Below, piece after piece: positions 48,501 through 60,777 of a stretch of 64,000 bases of DNA. This stretch comes from Daphnia pulex (taxonomy: Eukaryota; Arthropoda; Branchiopoda; Diplostraca; Daphniidae), in contig NC_060017.1 of assembly GCF_021134715.1 (NCBI RefSeq), forward strand, positions 1,550,001 to 1,614,000, written 5' to 3'. The position numbers and the translations under genes were made by a program. Within the stretch, counting starts at the first letter, position 1. Every line of letters starts with the position of its first letter. The notes under the pieces were generated by a model. It had not been told where the DNA came from, did no database searches, and saw only the letters and a list, made by a program, of their open reading frames with translations.

Positions 48501-51500
48501 ACAACCTCACGGATAGAACTGACAATGAGTGCCCTACCTGAATCAACCTAACCTGTGTTGCGTATTTTTAAAAAATTCTAATAATAAAAATAGCTTTTCG
48601 AAGATGAATGCAAAAAATATTTTAAAAATAAAATGCCTTAATCTATTTTCTATAATTTCAAGATTTTGATTTGTGATTTGTGATTCAACGACAAATAATT
48701 AAAAATTCAATTCAGTGTCTTTGACAACGTGGGTGGGTGGAAACTGAGGGGATGAGTAAAGTGGCAGGATTGGAAGTGGCAACTGCCAATCACAAATCAG
48801 CAGCAGGCTTAGAAACAAATGAAGATTTGAATGTGAAATTTTGGTGTTTAATTTATTGAATAAATTTGAAAAGGAAAATACACGGAAATTTAATTTACGC
48901 ATCACCCAAATTTCACATTTGACGTCTGTGATTGGCAGTTGCTAAACTGTAGGCTAAACTGCTGTTTCACCGATTTTTCATTTTTCTTCCAGCTGTTTTG
49001 CTGCTGCGAGGCTCGACGACAAGTCAAACGAGTTTGGAGAAAACGTCACGACATTTGATAGTATTCTCCAGTTTCTTGTGACTAAGGGATTCGTCGGATG
49101 TAGTATACGTGACGTGAGATAAAAACACGCCAAGTTGAGAGAATCATCAGCTGTTTTATTTTTATTTTTTTTTGCATTACTCCCGCAATGACGCAATCAT
49201 TTGACAGCATGAAAAATTCAAAATGAAAATCAAATCCCTTATTTAACCGTATATGTGGGTCAAAGTCCTAAACGACTTTAAGACACCCAAAGAAAAAACA
49301 TCAACATTGAAACGAGTCGAAAAGGCGATACGAAACAATTTCACGTTGGGGTAGTACGTTCGTTCGTTGCCACGGAGCCGAGCCACCGTTTGCCTTGCGT
49401 GGCGGGCGCAGGCTCCTCGTCGGTTGGCAAACAAAACGTGTTTATCTCACGGGTTTCCATTTTCCTTCTCTCTCTCCCTCTCCGCTCCTTATCAAAAAAG
49501 CTATCGCGCCCTTTTTGGCCGATGATAAGACAATAACAGTGCGGGGCTACCCAAAAAAAAAAAAAAAAAAATACAGAGACGACGGACACCGTGATTATGG
49601 CAGCGCACCGAATCGTATAATTACCTTCGCATGTCGACAAGAAACCCTAGCAGCAGCAGGCAGCAGCAGGCAGCGAAAAAATGCTGGAAAATCATTTCCA
49701 AGACAATCAACAACAACGTGGAACAAACAAAAAAATGGACATAGTCACACTCGAGCGGCGGTGTAGTATAGTGCTGGAGCGAGTCCAGTCGAGCGGACGC
49801 TAGTCACGCTCAACCGGGTAGCCACAAGCGCCAAACTTGGAAATTGAGATGTGTGTGCCTGCATTGCTCCTTCTACTTTTTTTTTTAATTCTTTTGTTTT
49901 TTATTTCATTAAAGATAAATAAATAAACGGCGCAATTTTGGCAGTGAGTGTGCGTATAGCGCCCGGCCCAGTTAATCAAATGAAATCAGATCCCTAATCT
50001 GCAGCAGATGATCAAAAGGAGGAGGCTCCTCCTGTGCAACATGTCAAAACTGGACGTCCGAATAAGCGGCTGATGCACACAGTCAATGATTTCACGTTTA
50101 TATTCTCGGCGATGATGATGATGCTGATGATGTGATTAGTTTTTAGATGCGCGCGTGTACCCTGTCAGACAAACCGAAAACATGACAGCTAACACCAGAG
50201 CTCATGAACCCCGGGTCCGTTTTTTTTAGGTTTTTTCGTTGGTGGCCCTTGGTGATCTCTGCTCTGGCCCCTTCAAAACACTTGACCAGCAACAGTTGCA
50301 GCAGTTGCAGCACGCAGTTTTAGGGCTCTTTTTGTCTTGGCTTGATTTCTCCACTTACGTCACATTTAGCTGCAAGGGTGTATTTATGTCGATATATAAA
50401 TACAATGGTAGCTACAGTATGCTTGGGTCACGTGGGCGAAGGAGGTTTTCGCAGAGGAGGTCCCTTTAAAAATGGCCGTCTATTCCTGATTTAGTTACGT
50501 CTTTCCAATCAGCGACACTCCCGAACACGCTCTTGCCTTTCCCCCCTCGTTGTTGCGTATACTGTTATATGTGCCTACACACAGCCCGCTCGGCTTTGTA
50601 TATGTGTATTGTATAACGCGTGCCCGCGTTTGGTGGTGGTGGTGCTGGGCAAAGCTGCTGGAGGTAGTTACGTAGTACATGTGTACATATATACAGTAGG
50701 TCGTCGCACTAAATCGGGATTGTGATGTGTGGCTATGCGACTCTTGTAGTATTTTGTTTTTCCCCCGTGAAGCACAGCGGCGAGCACACGCTGGCGTCGT
50801 CAGCAGCCCCATACAATGGCCGCGACAACATGGCAACGGGGGGAAAACAAAACCACAGACTCTCTCCTATACACAGCACACACACAACACAAATATACAG
50901 CAGAAATAAGAAAGAGCGGAGAACTCAAGATAAAGTAAACCTTAACCAAAAAAAAGAAGTCTAAGCTATATAAGGAATATCTTTAGTTTTTTCTTTTTTA
51001 AAATAAAAAAGATAAATACGAGAAGTTTGTGTCGCAAGGCAAAGGCTCTTTTTCTTTCTTTTTTTTTTTGTTTCTCGAAAAACTTTCGTGTCGGTCTCTC
51101 TCCGCGGGAGTGACGAATGTCACGTGCTCCGGAATACATATTGGGTGAGATTTTTATTTTATTTTTTTTCTCTCCTTCTTTTGTTTTCTTTTTCTTTTTC
51201 TTTTATAGAATTTGCTTTTCGACTTTCGGGTTTGTCGTCCTCTCTGCTTCTTTTTTGAGCTTTCTTGGGCTCATGTTCCATGTATGGACGGTCGACTGCT
51301 GGACGACCCAAAGAACTCGCCTCGATGGTAAATGGGGGCCAAGGTAAAAGAACAAGAGAGGTGAGGACTGGAGGAGGGAAATGGGCCGTCGAACGAACGA
51401 CGACGACGACTTTTGGGTCCTGGTTTCAATTTCCTTCGCGCTCGCCACTCTCAGATTCTTTTTAGAGGGGGGACCGAAATCTTTTGTTTTTCCACTCAAA

Positions 51501-54500
51501 CAAATTTGAACCTTCGCGTCCCGGTGATTGGCGATGACTTTTACTCTGGAGAATAACGGCGCGGCCTTCAATAGGGAAATGGCGTCAGGTGAGTTCTCCC
51601 TCCTGACGAGCTACTTCCATCATCTTTTCCCTTTACGATCCATCCATCGTCTTTCTACCCACCATATTATATCTACCCCCTCTCTCTCTCTCTCTCCGAA
51701 AGAACAAAAAAAGATAAATAAACCAGTAATAATAAATAGATCACCATCTATTATGTTTCTACTTTAATACCCCACAAACATGTAAAGGAGCGAGGACTCT
51801 ACGCAGGTATAATATACGTTTGTATTAACGCAGAGGCCCTTAACGAGAAAGAGGGTTGGAATAGCAGGGGGAGGCAGGGAGAGTAGAGGCTGACGACTAC
51901 AGAAGAAAAGAGAAAAGCCATCCAGGAGGGCACTTTTACTAGCGAACCCAAAAGGTAATGCTTTATAGAAGAAGAAGAAGAAGACTGGGGGTAAATACAG
52001 CAGAGAGAGAGACCGTCATCATCATTATCGTCATCGCCGGTCGCCACATCACCATTATTCAAAATTGTTGGCGTAACAATTCTCATCCCCGCGTGTTGTT
52101 GCGCTTCGTTTTCTTGAACCATCGTCCCACACGGCCTATATATCCACCAACAACAACAACTGGCCTTTCTTCTAATATCTCTCGTTCTCCGTGATAATAT
52201 TCAGAAGAAAACTTTTTTTTAAGGGTTGGTTTTTTGTGTGTGTGTGTGTCTTTCGGGACGCACGAAAGTTTTTTTTTTTTTTTTTGTAAGTCGTCGACGT
52301 TTGGACTTCATTGAGAGTTAGAGAGAACGATCCGGGTTGGCCGATGCTTTTCTTTTTTTTAAAGGGACTGGAAGAACTCGGGAAAAGAAAAGCGACTGGA
52401 GGAGGAAGATTCGACTCCCGCCGAGCGATCTCCGACGGTGCGACTTTAACGACGTGTTCGTTCTATTCTTTTCTTTTCTTTCCTTTTCTTTTCTTATTTT
52501 CTTTTCTTTTCTCTCGCCATTCCATTTAAATAGCAACTCGGCAAACAACAACAACAACAACAGGGACGCCAGCGCTAAAGGAGTGTCAAAGCGACTAATC
52601 CGCGTGAAAAAGAGTCAAGGTTCCCGACAAAACAATTTCGAGAAGAAGAAGAAGAAAAAAACAATTTCGCAATTTATTCATTTTCGCTGACGATGACGTC
52701 GATGGGGAAATTTCCAATCCTCTTAGTTATTTCGTGTCTTTCTTTCTTTTTTTTTAACGTCAATATAACGAACTCTGATGACCGGCACGGTCACGAAATC
52801 GCGGACGGTGGGGTTTGTTTTTTCTTTTCTTTTCTCTTCTCTGCCACCCGGGGGACGAGATCTAAACACTTTTATATTCGGAAGAAGGAAGAAGAAGAAG
52901 AAGAAGGAGAAGACACTGCACGCGAGAAAGTTTGAATCAACACGAAAATTGTGTTTACACTTCAAAAAAAGCGTTTCTTTGATTATGTTTTCCCGTTTTC
53001 CCTTTTTGAAGAGTTGAGAAGAAGAAGAAGAAAAATGCGTGTGTGTGTAATAATATTAGCGAGTTATGGCTCAAGTGAGACAGCCGGTCTATACATATAC
53101 ACAAAACAGACTCTATAAGAAGAAGAAGAAGAAGATGAAGAAAAAGATGACGAAAGCTTAAAAAGGAGGAAATGAGGCGCGGTTGGAGGTGTCGTGTTAT
53201 GTCCATTTTTCCGACAACAACAAAACGGTTTTTTTTTTCTGGCTGCACCTCCTCATCTGTGGCTCACAGTCACCTCACCTCACCTGCTGGCTGGCCCTGT
53301 CTCCCCCTTTTCCCCGTGTCCCGAAGAGAATTCGTTTCTTTTGATGTGTGGACCAAAAGGGCCCAACGTGTGCTGGCAAAGGCTTTTTCTCGTGTTGCAT
53401 TATTGTGGCGTCCACGCGTGTGTGCGTGATGGCATTCACGGCGCTGAAATCCTTCCCATTTCCAAATGTTTTCGTCTCTTGAAAGGCGAGGGGCGGCCCC
53501 CACCACATCTCTGATTTAGATGAAAAAGTGGACGTGTCTCTTGTGAGCAACGACAACTATTTCTGACGTCATTCAAAGGAGGAACTGAAAAGAGCCGGAA
53601 TCAGCCGGAGAAAAATAGAAAGAAAACAGAAGAAGAAAACGACGGGAGATAATAAGCGAAAGCTGCGGACGCGGGAAACGACGGACGGACGGGACGATCG
53701 TATTTTGCTGATTCTTGTCACAAACACACACACAGGAAAACATTACGCAGATGGGAAAGACGATTTACGATCGTCGCTAGTCAGACGCCCGGGACGGACA
53801 CGTTAGACGGCCGGAAAAAATAAAAGAATCGAAACCATTTCGGTGAAAATGATGAGGACACGTTTATATGTCCCGCGTCGTCGTTCGAAATCTGCGAAAT
53901 GTATCCGGCAGATTATTATTTTGAAAAATAAAAAATAAAATAGAAGGGCCGTGTAATATGTTTTGGCTTGACTAATGACCCGCGACATTTCATCCGTTTT
54001 CATTAGCGTCAGCGATGAGAATTTAACGGTCCGGGTGCGTTGATATTGCGCTGCTGCTGCTGCCAACGTCATGGATCATCAACCCTTTGCCTCCCAATAA
54101 TAAAATGAATTCAAAAAGTCACAACGTATAAATGCGGGAGGAAAATTTTGAAAAATGTGCGATGAAAGATTTTTATTTCACCTCTTTTTTCGTAAATCTT
54201 TCTCTCTCCCAGTTAATTCGACACGTCATAAAAAAACAACGACAACACGGTTGTCCCGGGCGCTATACATTATTTTGCATTATTCGTTTCTTGTCTCAAA
54301 AATGTGTTTTTTTTTAACACCGCGCCCACAAAGGAGGAAGAGAAAGAGGATCTCTTGAACAATCCTCGGCTGCTGCGTGTCCCGCACTCGTCGTTCGGTA
54401 TTAGCGACGGTTCTCTCTGACCATTTTTCACTAAACAGAAACTAAAAAACAAAAAATTCTTTGGGCAGCTCAACTGAATATTTCGAATGTCGCGGTAATC

Positions 54501-54902
54501 TCGACATCAACTTGAGCAACGAGCGGCAAAAAAAAGAAAAAAAAAGGTGGTGCTGGCTATTTTTAAAATATTCGCCATTCTTTTCGCTCATTATAAACAT
54601 CCGAAGCGGTAAGAAAAATAAAAAAATAGTTGCGCATCATTTAGAATTTTAGAAAAAAGAATCGACGCGCGCCGCGCGGCTTTTAGCCAAAAATCATAAA
54701 AACGGCGCCCGTCTCCATCAGTTCTCTAACATTGAATCAACAAAGAATCTCGACGTCGTCTATTCATCACCTATACCGAATAACCTCGTTGGCGGAACAA
54801 ACAACAAACAAACCGTCCGCCGTGCATAAACATCCGCGAGCGGAATAAAACAAAATGTGCAAGCGAAAAATCCGTGGAAAAAAAAAAAATAATAAAACTG
54901 AC
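45590..54902. other. Semaphorin 5' flank or leader introns, low complexity
   Basis: No coding exon chain was found. On minus, a possible acceptor CCCCTAG lies just upstream of the signal-peptide exon (about 45,637), so further noncoding leader exons may exist. Purine/pyrimidine repeats are common: an A run at 49,553-49,570 and GAA/TTC repeats near 51,970, 52,640, 52,880-52,910 and 53,118-53,140. Confidence 0.4.
46705..46855 (+). promoter_or_regulatory. TATA-type core promoter candidate with short signal-like ORF
   Basis: GTATATAAAC at about 46,706-46,715 is followed about 45 bases later by an ATG (46,761) and a short frame starting MSRAILSSVLINLAAV. The layout resembles small secreted-protein genes of arthropods, with a TATA about 30 bases before the start site and a short leader. 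The frame stops within about 35 codons and I find no second exon. Could be a pseudogene head or chance. Lies opposite to the semaphorin. Confidence 0.2.
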
Positions 54903-54973
54903 CTGGAAATCTCTCGTCGACGATGATGTGGTGGTCAATAAAAATCACAAATGATAGTTGTGGCACTGTGCAG
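54903..54973 (-). other. Possible leader exon (unproven)
   Basis: Flanked by a TATCCAG acceptor and a TTTCCAG/GTCAGT donor on minus. One frame is open (PQLSFVIFIDHHIIVDERFP), but no phase-0 join from the upstream exon at 60,652 keeps it open; that join stops after LHSATTIICDFY. Could be a noncoding leader exon of the semaphorin, part of another gene, or chance. Confidence 0.2.
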
Positions 54974-57900
54974 CTGGATAAGATGTAGATAGATTCAATT
55001 TGTTACAGCCGACGAAAGAGAAATTGAGTCGCTAATAATACACAAGGTAATCCGGCGATGAAATAAACCCACAACTGTCAATAATCAGTCAATGCGCAAG
55101 CGGCGAAATTTCAGTTGAAAAGAACAATTCAAAAACAGGTCCGCTAGACGAGATATCAAAGTTCTACGCGCGAGGAGTTGAATTGGGTGACGTCCGACCC
55201 CGGGCGAAGCGAACGATACAACTGAAGGACGTTAAAGTTCCTCTCTCTTTGCCTTGCCCTTTGGTGTAGTGTGTAGTGTAGTGTAGTGGATAGTGCTGTG
55301 TACATGCTCCTATGTTGGTCTGCTGGGCATATGCACGCGCGCCCAGCTCCCTCTCTCGTCTCAACGTTCAACGGCTAGAGGGGGTCTATAGACCCACAGC
55401 TCCAATAGGAGGAGAAGGCGGGTGCGATTCGAAAAAATAGAAAAAAGCTCTCGGCTCTCTGGTTGTTTTTTGGAGGGAATCTAGAGAGAGAGAGAGATTG
55501 CAGCAGCAGTCCTAAACCCCCCTCAAAAACTGGGCGGCCCTATTCCCCCTCCCGTCCAGCTATAGACCCGTGGAGAAGAGATAAGGAGGGCCGCCCTTTT
55601 CGTGTCTCTTCTTCAGCACCAGCTTTAATTTCTTCTCTTTTTCATTTTTCGATCGACGGGGAGAAAGGAAAAATAAATATCTAAAAAACATTTCTTGTAT
55701 TTTTTTTTTTTTAAAGATCGCCTTGAGCCATCCATTCCGATTGTGAACCCATCTTCTTCTTCTTCTTCTTCTTCGTGGCCGTATAGCCATCAACGCAACT
55801 ATTTCTTCCCCTTCGTTAGAAATATTACGTCTAGTGGCTATAGAGTGGAGGTATATATACGTAATAATAATATGAGGAGGGTGGTTGGTTGGGTTAAAAA
55901 CGAAAAAACGAAAAGAAGACGATGAAAAAGTGGAAAATACCGTGTTACCTTCTACACAACATTCTCTCTTTCTCTCTCCGGACTATAGAGTTGAGTAACT
56001 TTTGATTCTTCCTTTAACGGTTTTTTTTCGGTTGAACGGAGAGAGATAGAGGTAAGAGAGAGAGGGAGGGGGGAGAGAGAAAAATCCCGGGATAAAAATG
56101 TTTGGGCATCCGTCAGTTTTGTCCCACTGCTTTCGGCTTTTAACCAACAACATCAACAACAACACGCAGCCACGGCAAGATTGTAACCAGGTATATATAC
56201 GTCTAGATATAATAATATGTGCATTATACAATCCTTAAAAACCTTAACCTCCCCTTCTAAATATTCTCTAAAAGATAACGGGAGGAAAGAACCCCGAAAA
56301 TTCATTTTCTTATATAATCCGACTAGCTACAAGATTTTGAGTGCCATTGGTGGATTGGGTTTCGGCGTCTAGAAAAATCAAATAACATTTCGAATCTTTC
56401 GAACGGCGTGTTTGGAATTGAATAAGTCCCGACTGTGTGTGTTTGTCTAAGTCCATTCCATCACATCATCTCGGCTCAGAATAATGCGCGCGCCGTGCTC
56501 ATTTCCCGTTTTGATTTCGGGCCTCTGCCAGGCAATCAAGCGCTTATGTATTAACCAGTTGGTGATTTCGTCTTCCCCCCTGACCATTTTTCAATTTTCT
56601 CTTTTCAAAGTGGAGGAGAGCGCCAAGAATATAAGAAAGAATAGCCATGTGTCTATTTCTTGTTGGTTTTCTTTTGGCGGGAAAGAAAGAAAATTACAAA
56701 TCAGTTCCATGTGTGAGTTTTTTTTCCCATCCGGTATATAGCTATATACTATCTTTTTGTTATTCCGCCTGGCACTTGAAGAAGCGAAAGAGCAGAATAC
56801 AAGAGTACTACAGGGCCGGCAGCAGTGAGAAGGGGAGGGGGAGAGAGAACATCTAATTGGAATGGATGCGGTTAATTCTAAATTCTATTCTCTCATCCAT
56901 TTCGTTCCGAGCTATAGGGCAGCAGCAACTGCATCCAGATGTGCATCCAGCGCACGTTGATTCTAATAAAAAGGGAAAAAAACGAGCGGCAAACCAACAA
57001 GTGGCCGGCTGTGCTGGCCCGTCCTGCTTGATATGAATAGATATGGCGGAGGGAAAGAATGAAATGAAATGAAATGCCGTAGCGCCTGCAACACCAACAA
57101 AGTTGACAGGACACAGCGGAGAGAGCGATGGCTATGGGGCTATATAATGCAAGCCAGTTTCTATACTACAACAGTACAACGGTCTATATCTGTAGACGTG
57201 TGTTACTGTATATGCGCCAGCAGTTGTCCGGCACTTGTGCACTAGTATAACTCCCACCCTTCATTTTTATGACAGACTTTTGCTGATCGTATCAAATTTC
57301 CCAGCAGCCAACGGAGAACAAGAAAGTCAAAGTCCGGTCAAGTGTTTTCATTTGAGAATTTCTCTCTCTTGTGAGGGGAAGATGCCGGAATGGAAAGTGA
57401 GGGGGTCCTCCTCCTTCATTCCCGACTGCTGCTGGTCCACTTGAAATGAGCTGTGTGAGTCGGGTGACAAAATCCATGGGCAGTATAATGCCTTATACAG
57501 CCGCCTGTGTGTGCGGATATTTATATCTCTACACGCTTTACATTTCTTTTATGGTAGCGACCAGCAGAGTTTTTTGGGAACAATTTCACCAGAAAAGAAA
57601 AGAAAAGAAAAAAAAAGAAAAGTCAAAACAGGAAAAATTCAAATTTTGACAAAAAAAAATAACTTGTGTAGAAATATGGACATGAGTTTTGATGACTCGG
57701 CACTACGTGTCTGTTTTGTTTCGCCTTATTCTTTCTCTTGTTTGCTTTTTCAGGCGAAGGTTGAATATAGGAATAAATAGTAGAGAATTCAATCCAGGTG
57801 CCTAGATGAGACCAAGAAGAGAAACAATCGAAAGAAAATGAAAAACAAGCTTTATTTCTTTTTATATCCAACAGTTGAGGAATGAATAGTTGTTTTAATC

Positions 57901-60651
57901 CTCGGGTCAGACTTGGAACCCCCCCCCCCCCCCCCCTTGGGTACTCCCGCCCCCCACAAAGTGGTGTGTGTGGTAAGGTTCAACAATAACAAGGCGAAAG
58001 ATTCCACAAGTTACACAAGGGATATGTTTTTAAAAGAGCATCAGCACCCTTGTTTTGTTCTTCTGGCTGGTTCCATTCAATGGGAGAGATGCTGCTGGAC
58101 GGAACTATTATTCGTAGGCTCAGTCGGCCATGTCAACCAACCCCTGCTGCTCTCCTCTGTACAGTTCTAATGTTCTATGGTTGTAGGAGAAAAACGGCGT
58201 GGTGGTCCATTATCTTTCTTCTGTCCGGTTCCTCCTCCTCCTCCTCGGCCAGCAGAGCACAAAAATTCGGAAGAAAAGAAGAAGAAGAAGAGAGAAACTA
58301 TAGAAAAATAAGACAGGGTTTTTGTCAAAAAAATTTTAACTCAAAAAGAAGGAAACGAAAAAAAGAACTTTACGACTTTGAAGAAAACCCCTCAGATTCG
58401 TCTTCTTCTTCTTCTTCTCTATTGGAATTGACGCGTCTCCGGTGTCGGAGGGAGAAGAAGAAGAAGAATAAGTCAAGTTCTGGTAAAGACTCACGTTTGT
58501 GTCTGTTTGACGAGAGGCCCGCAACATCAACTTGTGTTACTCGGAAACACGGAGAAAGAAGAAGAAGAGAAGTTCTTCAGCCTTTTGGATCGTAAATTAC
58601 ACAAGGACTCCGGTCTCAACGAGCAACACTTGCAGCGCCTGGCAGACAGACAGGCAGCAGCAACCAAGAAAAAGGCCATTGAAATGTTCAATGCGCACAC
58701 AAAAGAGGCGAGCGCGGACACGCATCTTTTCTTCTTCTTCTTTTTCTTCTTCCTGTTGTACAGAAAAGAAGAAGAAGAAAAACCAACCCTCCCGCGAGCT
58801 GTCGAAAATCTTTTTATTTGATTCCTCCGTCCTTCTCAATAATGTTGGCGGGTCGTGAAAAATAAAGAAAAAAAAAAGTAAAAATCTCCGGACCGACAAG
58901 GAAATATTTCCAACCCCCTTTGGGCGGGTGAAAAAAAAGGAAAGAAAAGACCCGGCCAACGTGAATTGACGGGAACGTATAAATATTGATACTTTTTTTT
59001 CTTCTTTGCCGAGGAAGGGGGGATCTTTTTTACGTGAGTTAGGTGCGTGTTTTTATAAATACAAACACCACCGTACAAAACAAAAAAGAAAAAAAAAAAA
59101 AGCTTGTTTTGGGTCGTGAGCTGGATGGCCTGACTCTATACCCAGGAAACGTAGTCGATTCTCTATAGCCATTTATCCATGGGGCCGCTCTCTCCATCTT
59201 GTTCGTTTTTCTTTGCCTCCACGGTCTTTTCCGGCCGTGGTCTATCGGGTTAGAGGGGAGGAAGGAGCTTATGGCTCGGCATCGACTGGAACAAACAAAC
59301 GACGTCTGGGCGCAAAGATATTTTACACCACGTAACGCAACGACTTGTTTATTTCATGACTCTTCCCGTCTTCCCGTCTTCCCCTCTGGCCGTCTCGTGA
59401 AAGAAAAGAAATAGGGGAAGAAAGAAAGAAAAGGGCCATCACAATCGATGGGGCGCTAACACGTCTATATCCACACAGAGCAGGTTACGTATAAAGAGTC
59501 AAATAAGAGAGAGAACGGGAGGGATTGTGGGCATATAAATCGAACCAAAGACAAGCTACCACCAGCAGCTAAAGACGCCACGGGCAGAAAGAAGAGACGT
59601 GTGTGCAAACGCCCCATTTCTGGCTCTTTAATAAGACGTTAGAAGTTACAAGCCGCAGAGAGAATGGGCTATGTATAATACATCAGACTACGGCCAAACA
59701 ATACATAAAAGACTCAACTGGAGGACATTCGCAGATGGCACACAAAACATCTCACAAGGACGAAATATTCGCCATGATAATACCACACCGCGCTGCTCGA
59801 AAATAAAAGACTTTCTCTTATTCACATTCTCCGTTCCATATTGATCGACGTAATGGGCACCGGGGGACATGTCAGGATTGGCATTCCAGGCCAAAACAAT
59901 AAAACAAACAAACAAACAAACGTTAATCTTTCTTTTTGTTTTTTTGGCAATTTCGCCAATATATACAAGTGGCATTCCACTGGTGGCCTCTCTCTCTCTC
60001 TCGCTCTCCAAAGTGGAATATTAAAAAAAAAATCGACACTAAATTAAAAAAACAAAAAACAAAGATTACTAGAAAGTATTAGTCATTGCGGTTAACACGA
60101 ACGTGACCGAGTTGGCCCGAGAGAAGACAAATCCACTCAGAGTTATGAATTATATCTGACCCTCTATCATCTATACTCCAGAGTCCAGATGGTATGAGTT
60201 GTAATATAGCTAATGGCAGAGTCGGCACATCACAAAACGTAACATATATAATACGTCTGGCTGTATTATATCCATTTGAATATACTCCCAGCGTTTTGTC
60301 TGACTTGGTATCATTCGGTCGGCCTATTTGTAGCCCCGGCAAAGAGAATAATAACATTTGATCGAGCTGAATTTGGATAGGTTACCATATGATGTGTGTG
60401 TCTAGTCTCTTTCTTTCTCTCTCCCCTCAGAGCCCGAATGATGGATCGACACGTACGTATATACGCCGGCGACTGGGAAAATCAAAATAAATGTAAAATA
60501 AAAATAAAAAAAGGAACAACAGCAACCCAACAAAAAAGGGACAAGAAAAAGAGAGAGCGTATGAAAGATTGACGAAGAAAGGTGACTGAAAGCATATTAT
60601 ATATGGTGGCATCATTTGGCATCTGATGGATCGATTTGTACTTCAACTTAC
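54974..60651. other. Low-complexity gene-free interval
   Basis: Repeats dominate: GTGTAGTGTAGTG near 55,267, GA near 55,482, TTC near 55,752-55,774, and an 18-base poly(C) at 57,919-57,936. GAA/TTC arrays lie near 58,275, 58,405, 58,455 and 58,735. No exon chain on either strand. Confidence 0.5.
57919..57936. repeat. Poly(C) tract, 18 bases
   Basis: An uninterrupted run of 18 C followed shortly by another C-rich stretch (CCCGCCCCCC). Together with poly(G) at 33,444 it is one of the two longest G/C homopolymers in the window. Confidence 0.9.
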
Positions 60652-60777
60652 TTCTAAAAGAGTCGTGTCGTCTACAATCTGGGAACTGCTGCAGCCGATG
60701 GTGAACAACAACAACGCATAGCCTGCGAGGATCCCGTTTCTTTTCGGCTTCTCCTTCCCGTGTGTGTGAGTGTCCAT
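60652..60777 (-). CDS. Candidate first coding exon with signal-anchor sequence
   Basis: On minus, ATG at 60,777 opens 42 codons ending exactly at GAA/GTAAGT, a near-ideal donor. The peptide has a basic start (MDTHTHGKEKPKRNG) followed by a hydrophobic segment (ILAGYALLLFTIGC) and a polar end (SSSQIVDDTTLLE), as in a signal peptide or signal anchor. This pattern is unlikely by chance. The downstream exon is unknown. Its phase (0) does not fit the second semaphorin exon, which needs one base. It could start a separate gene or form an upstream ORF in a long semaphorin leader. TCAGT-type initiators lie nearby, upstream on minus. Function not assigned. Confidence 0.45.

Noticed and set aside
50340..50365. 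GTAAGT on minus after a TTGCAG, suggesting a tiny exon
   Set aside because: Only about nine bases between the sites, and no supporting frame.
58050..58595. Plus frame of 181 codons
   Set aside because: Dominated by Lys/Arg/Glu and Ser runs from GAA/TTC arrays; no domain.
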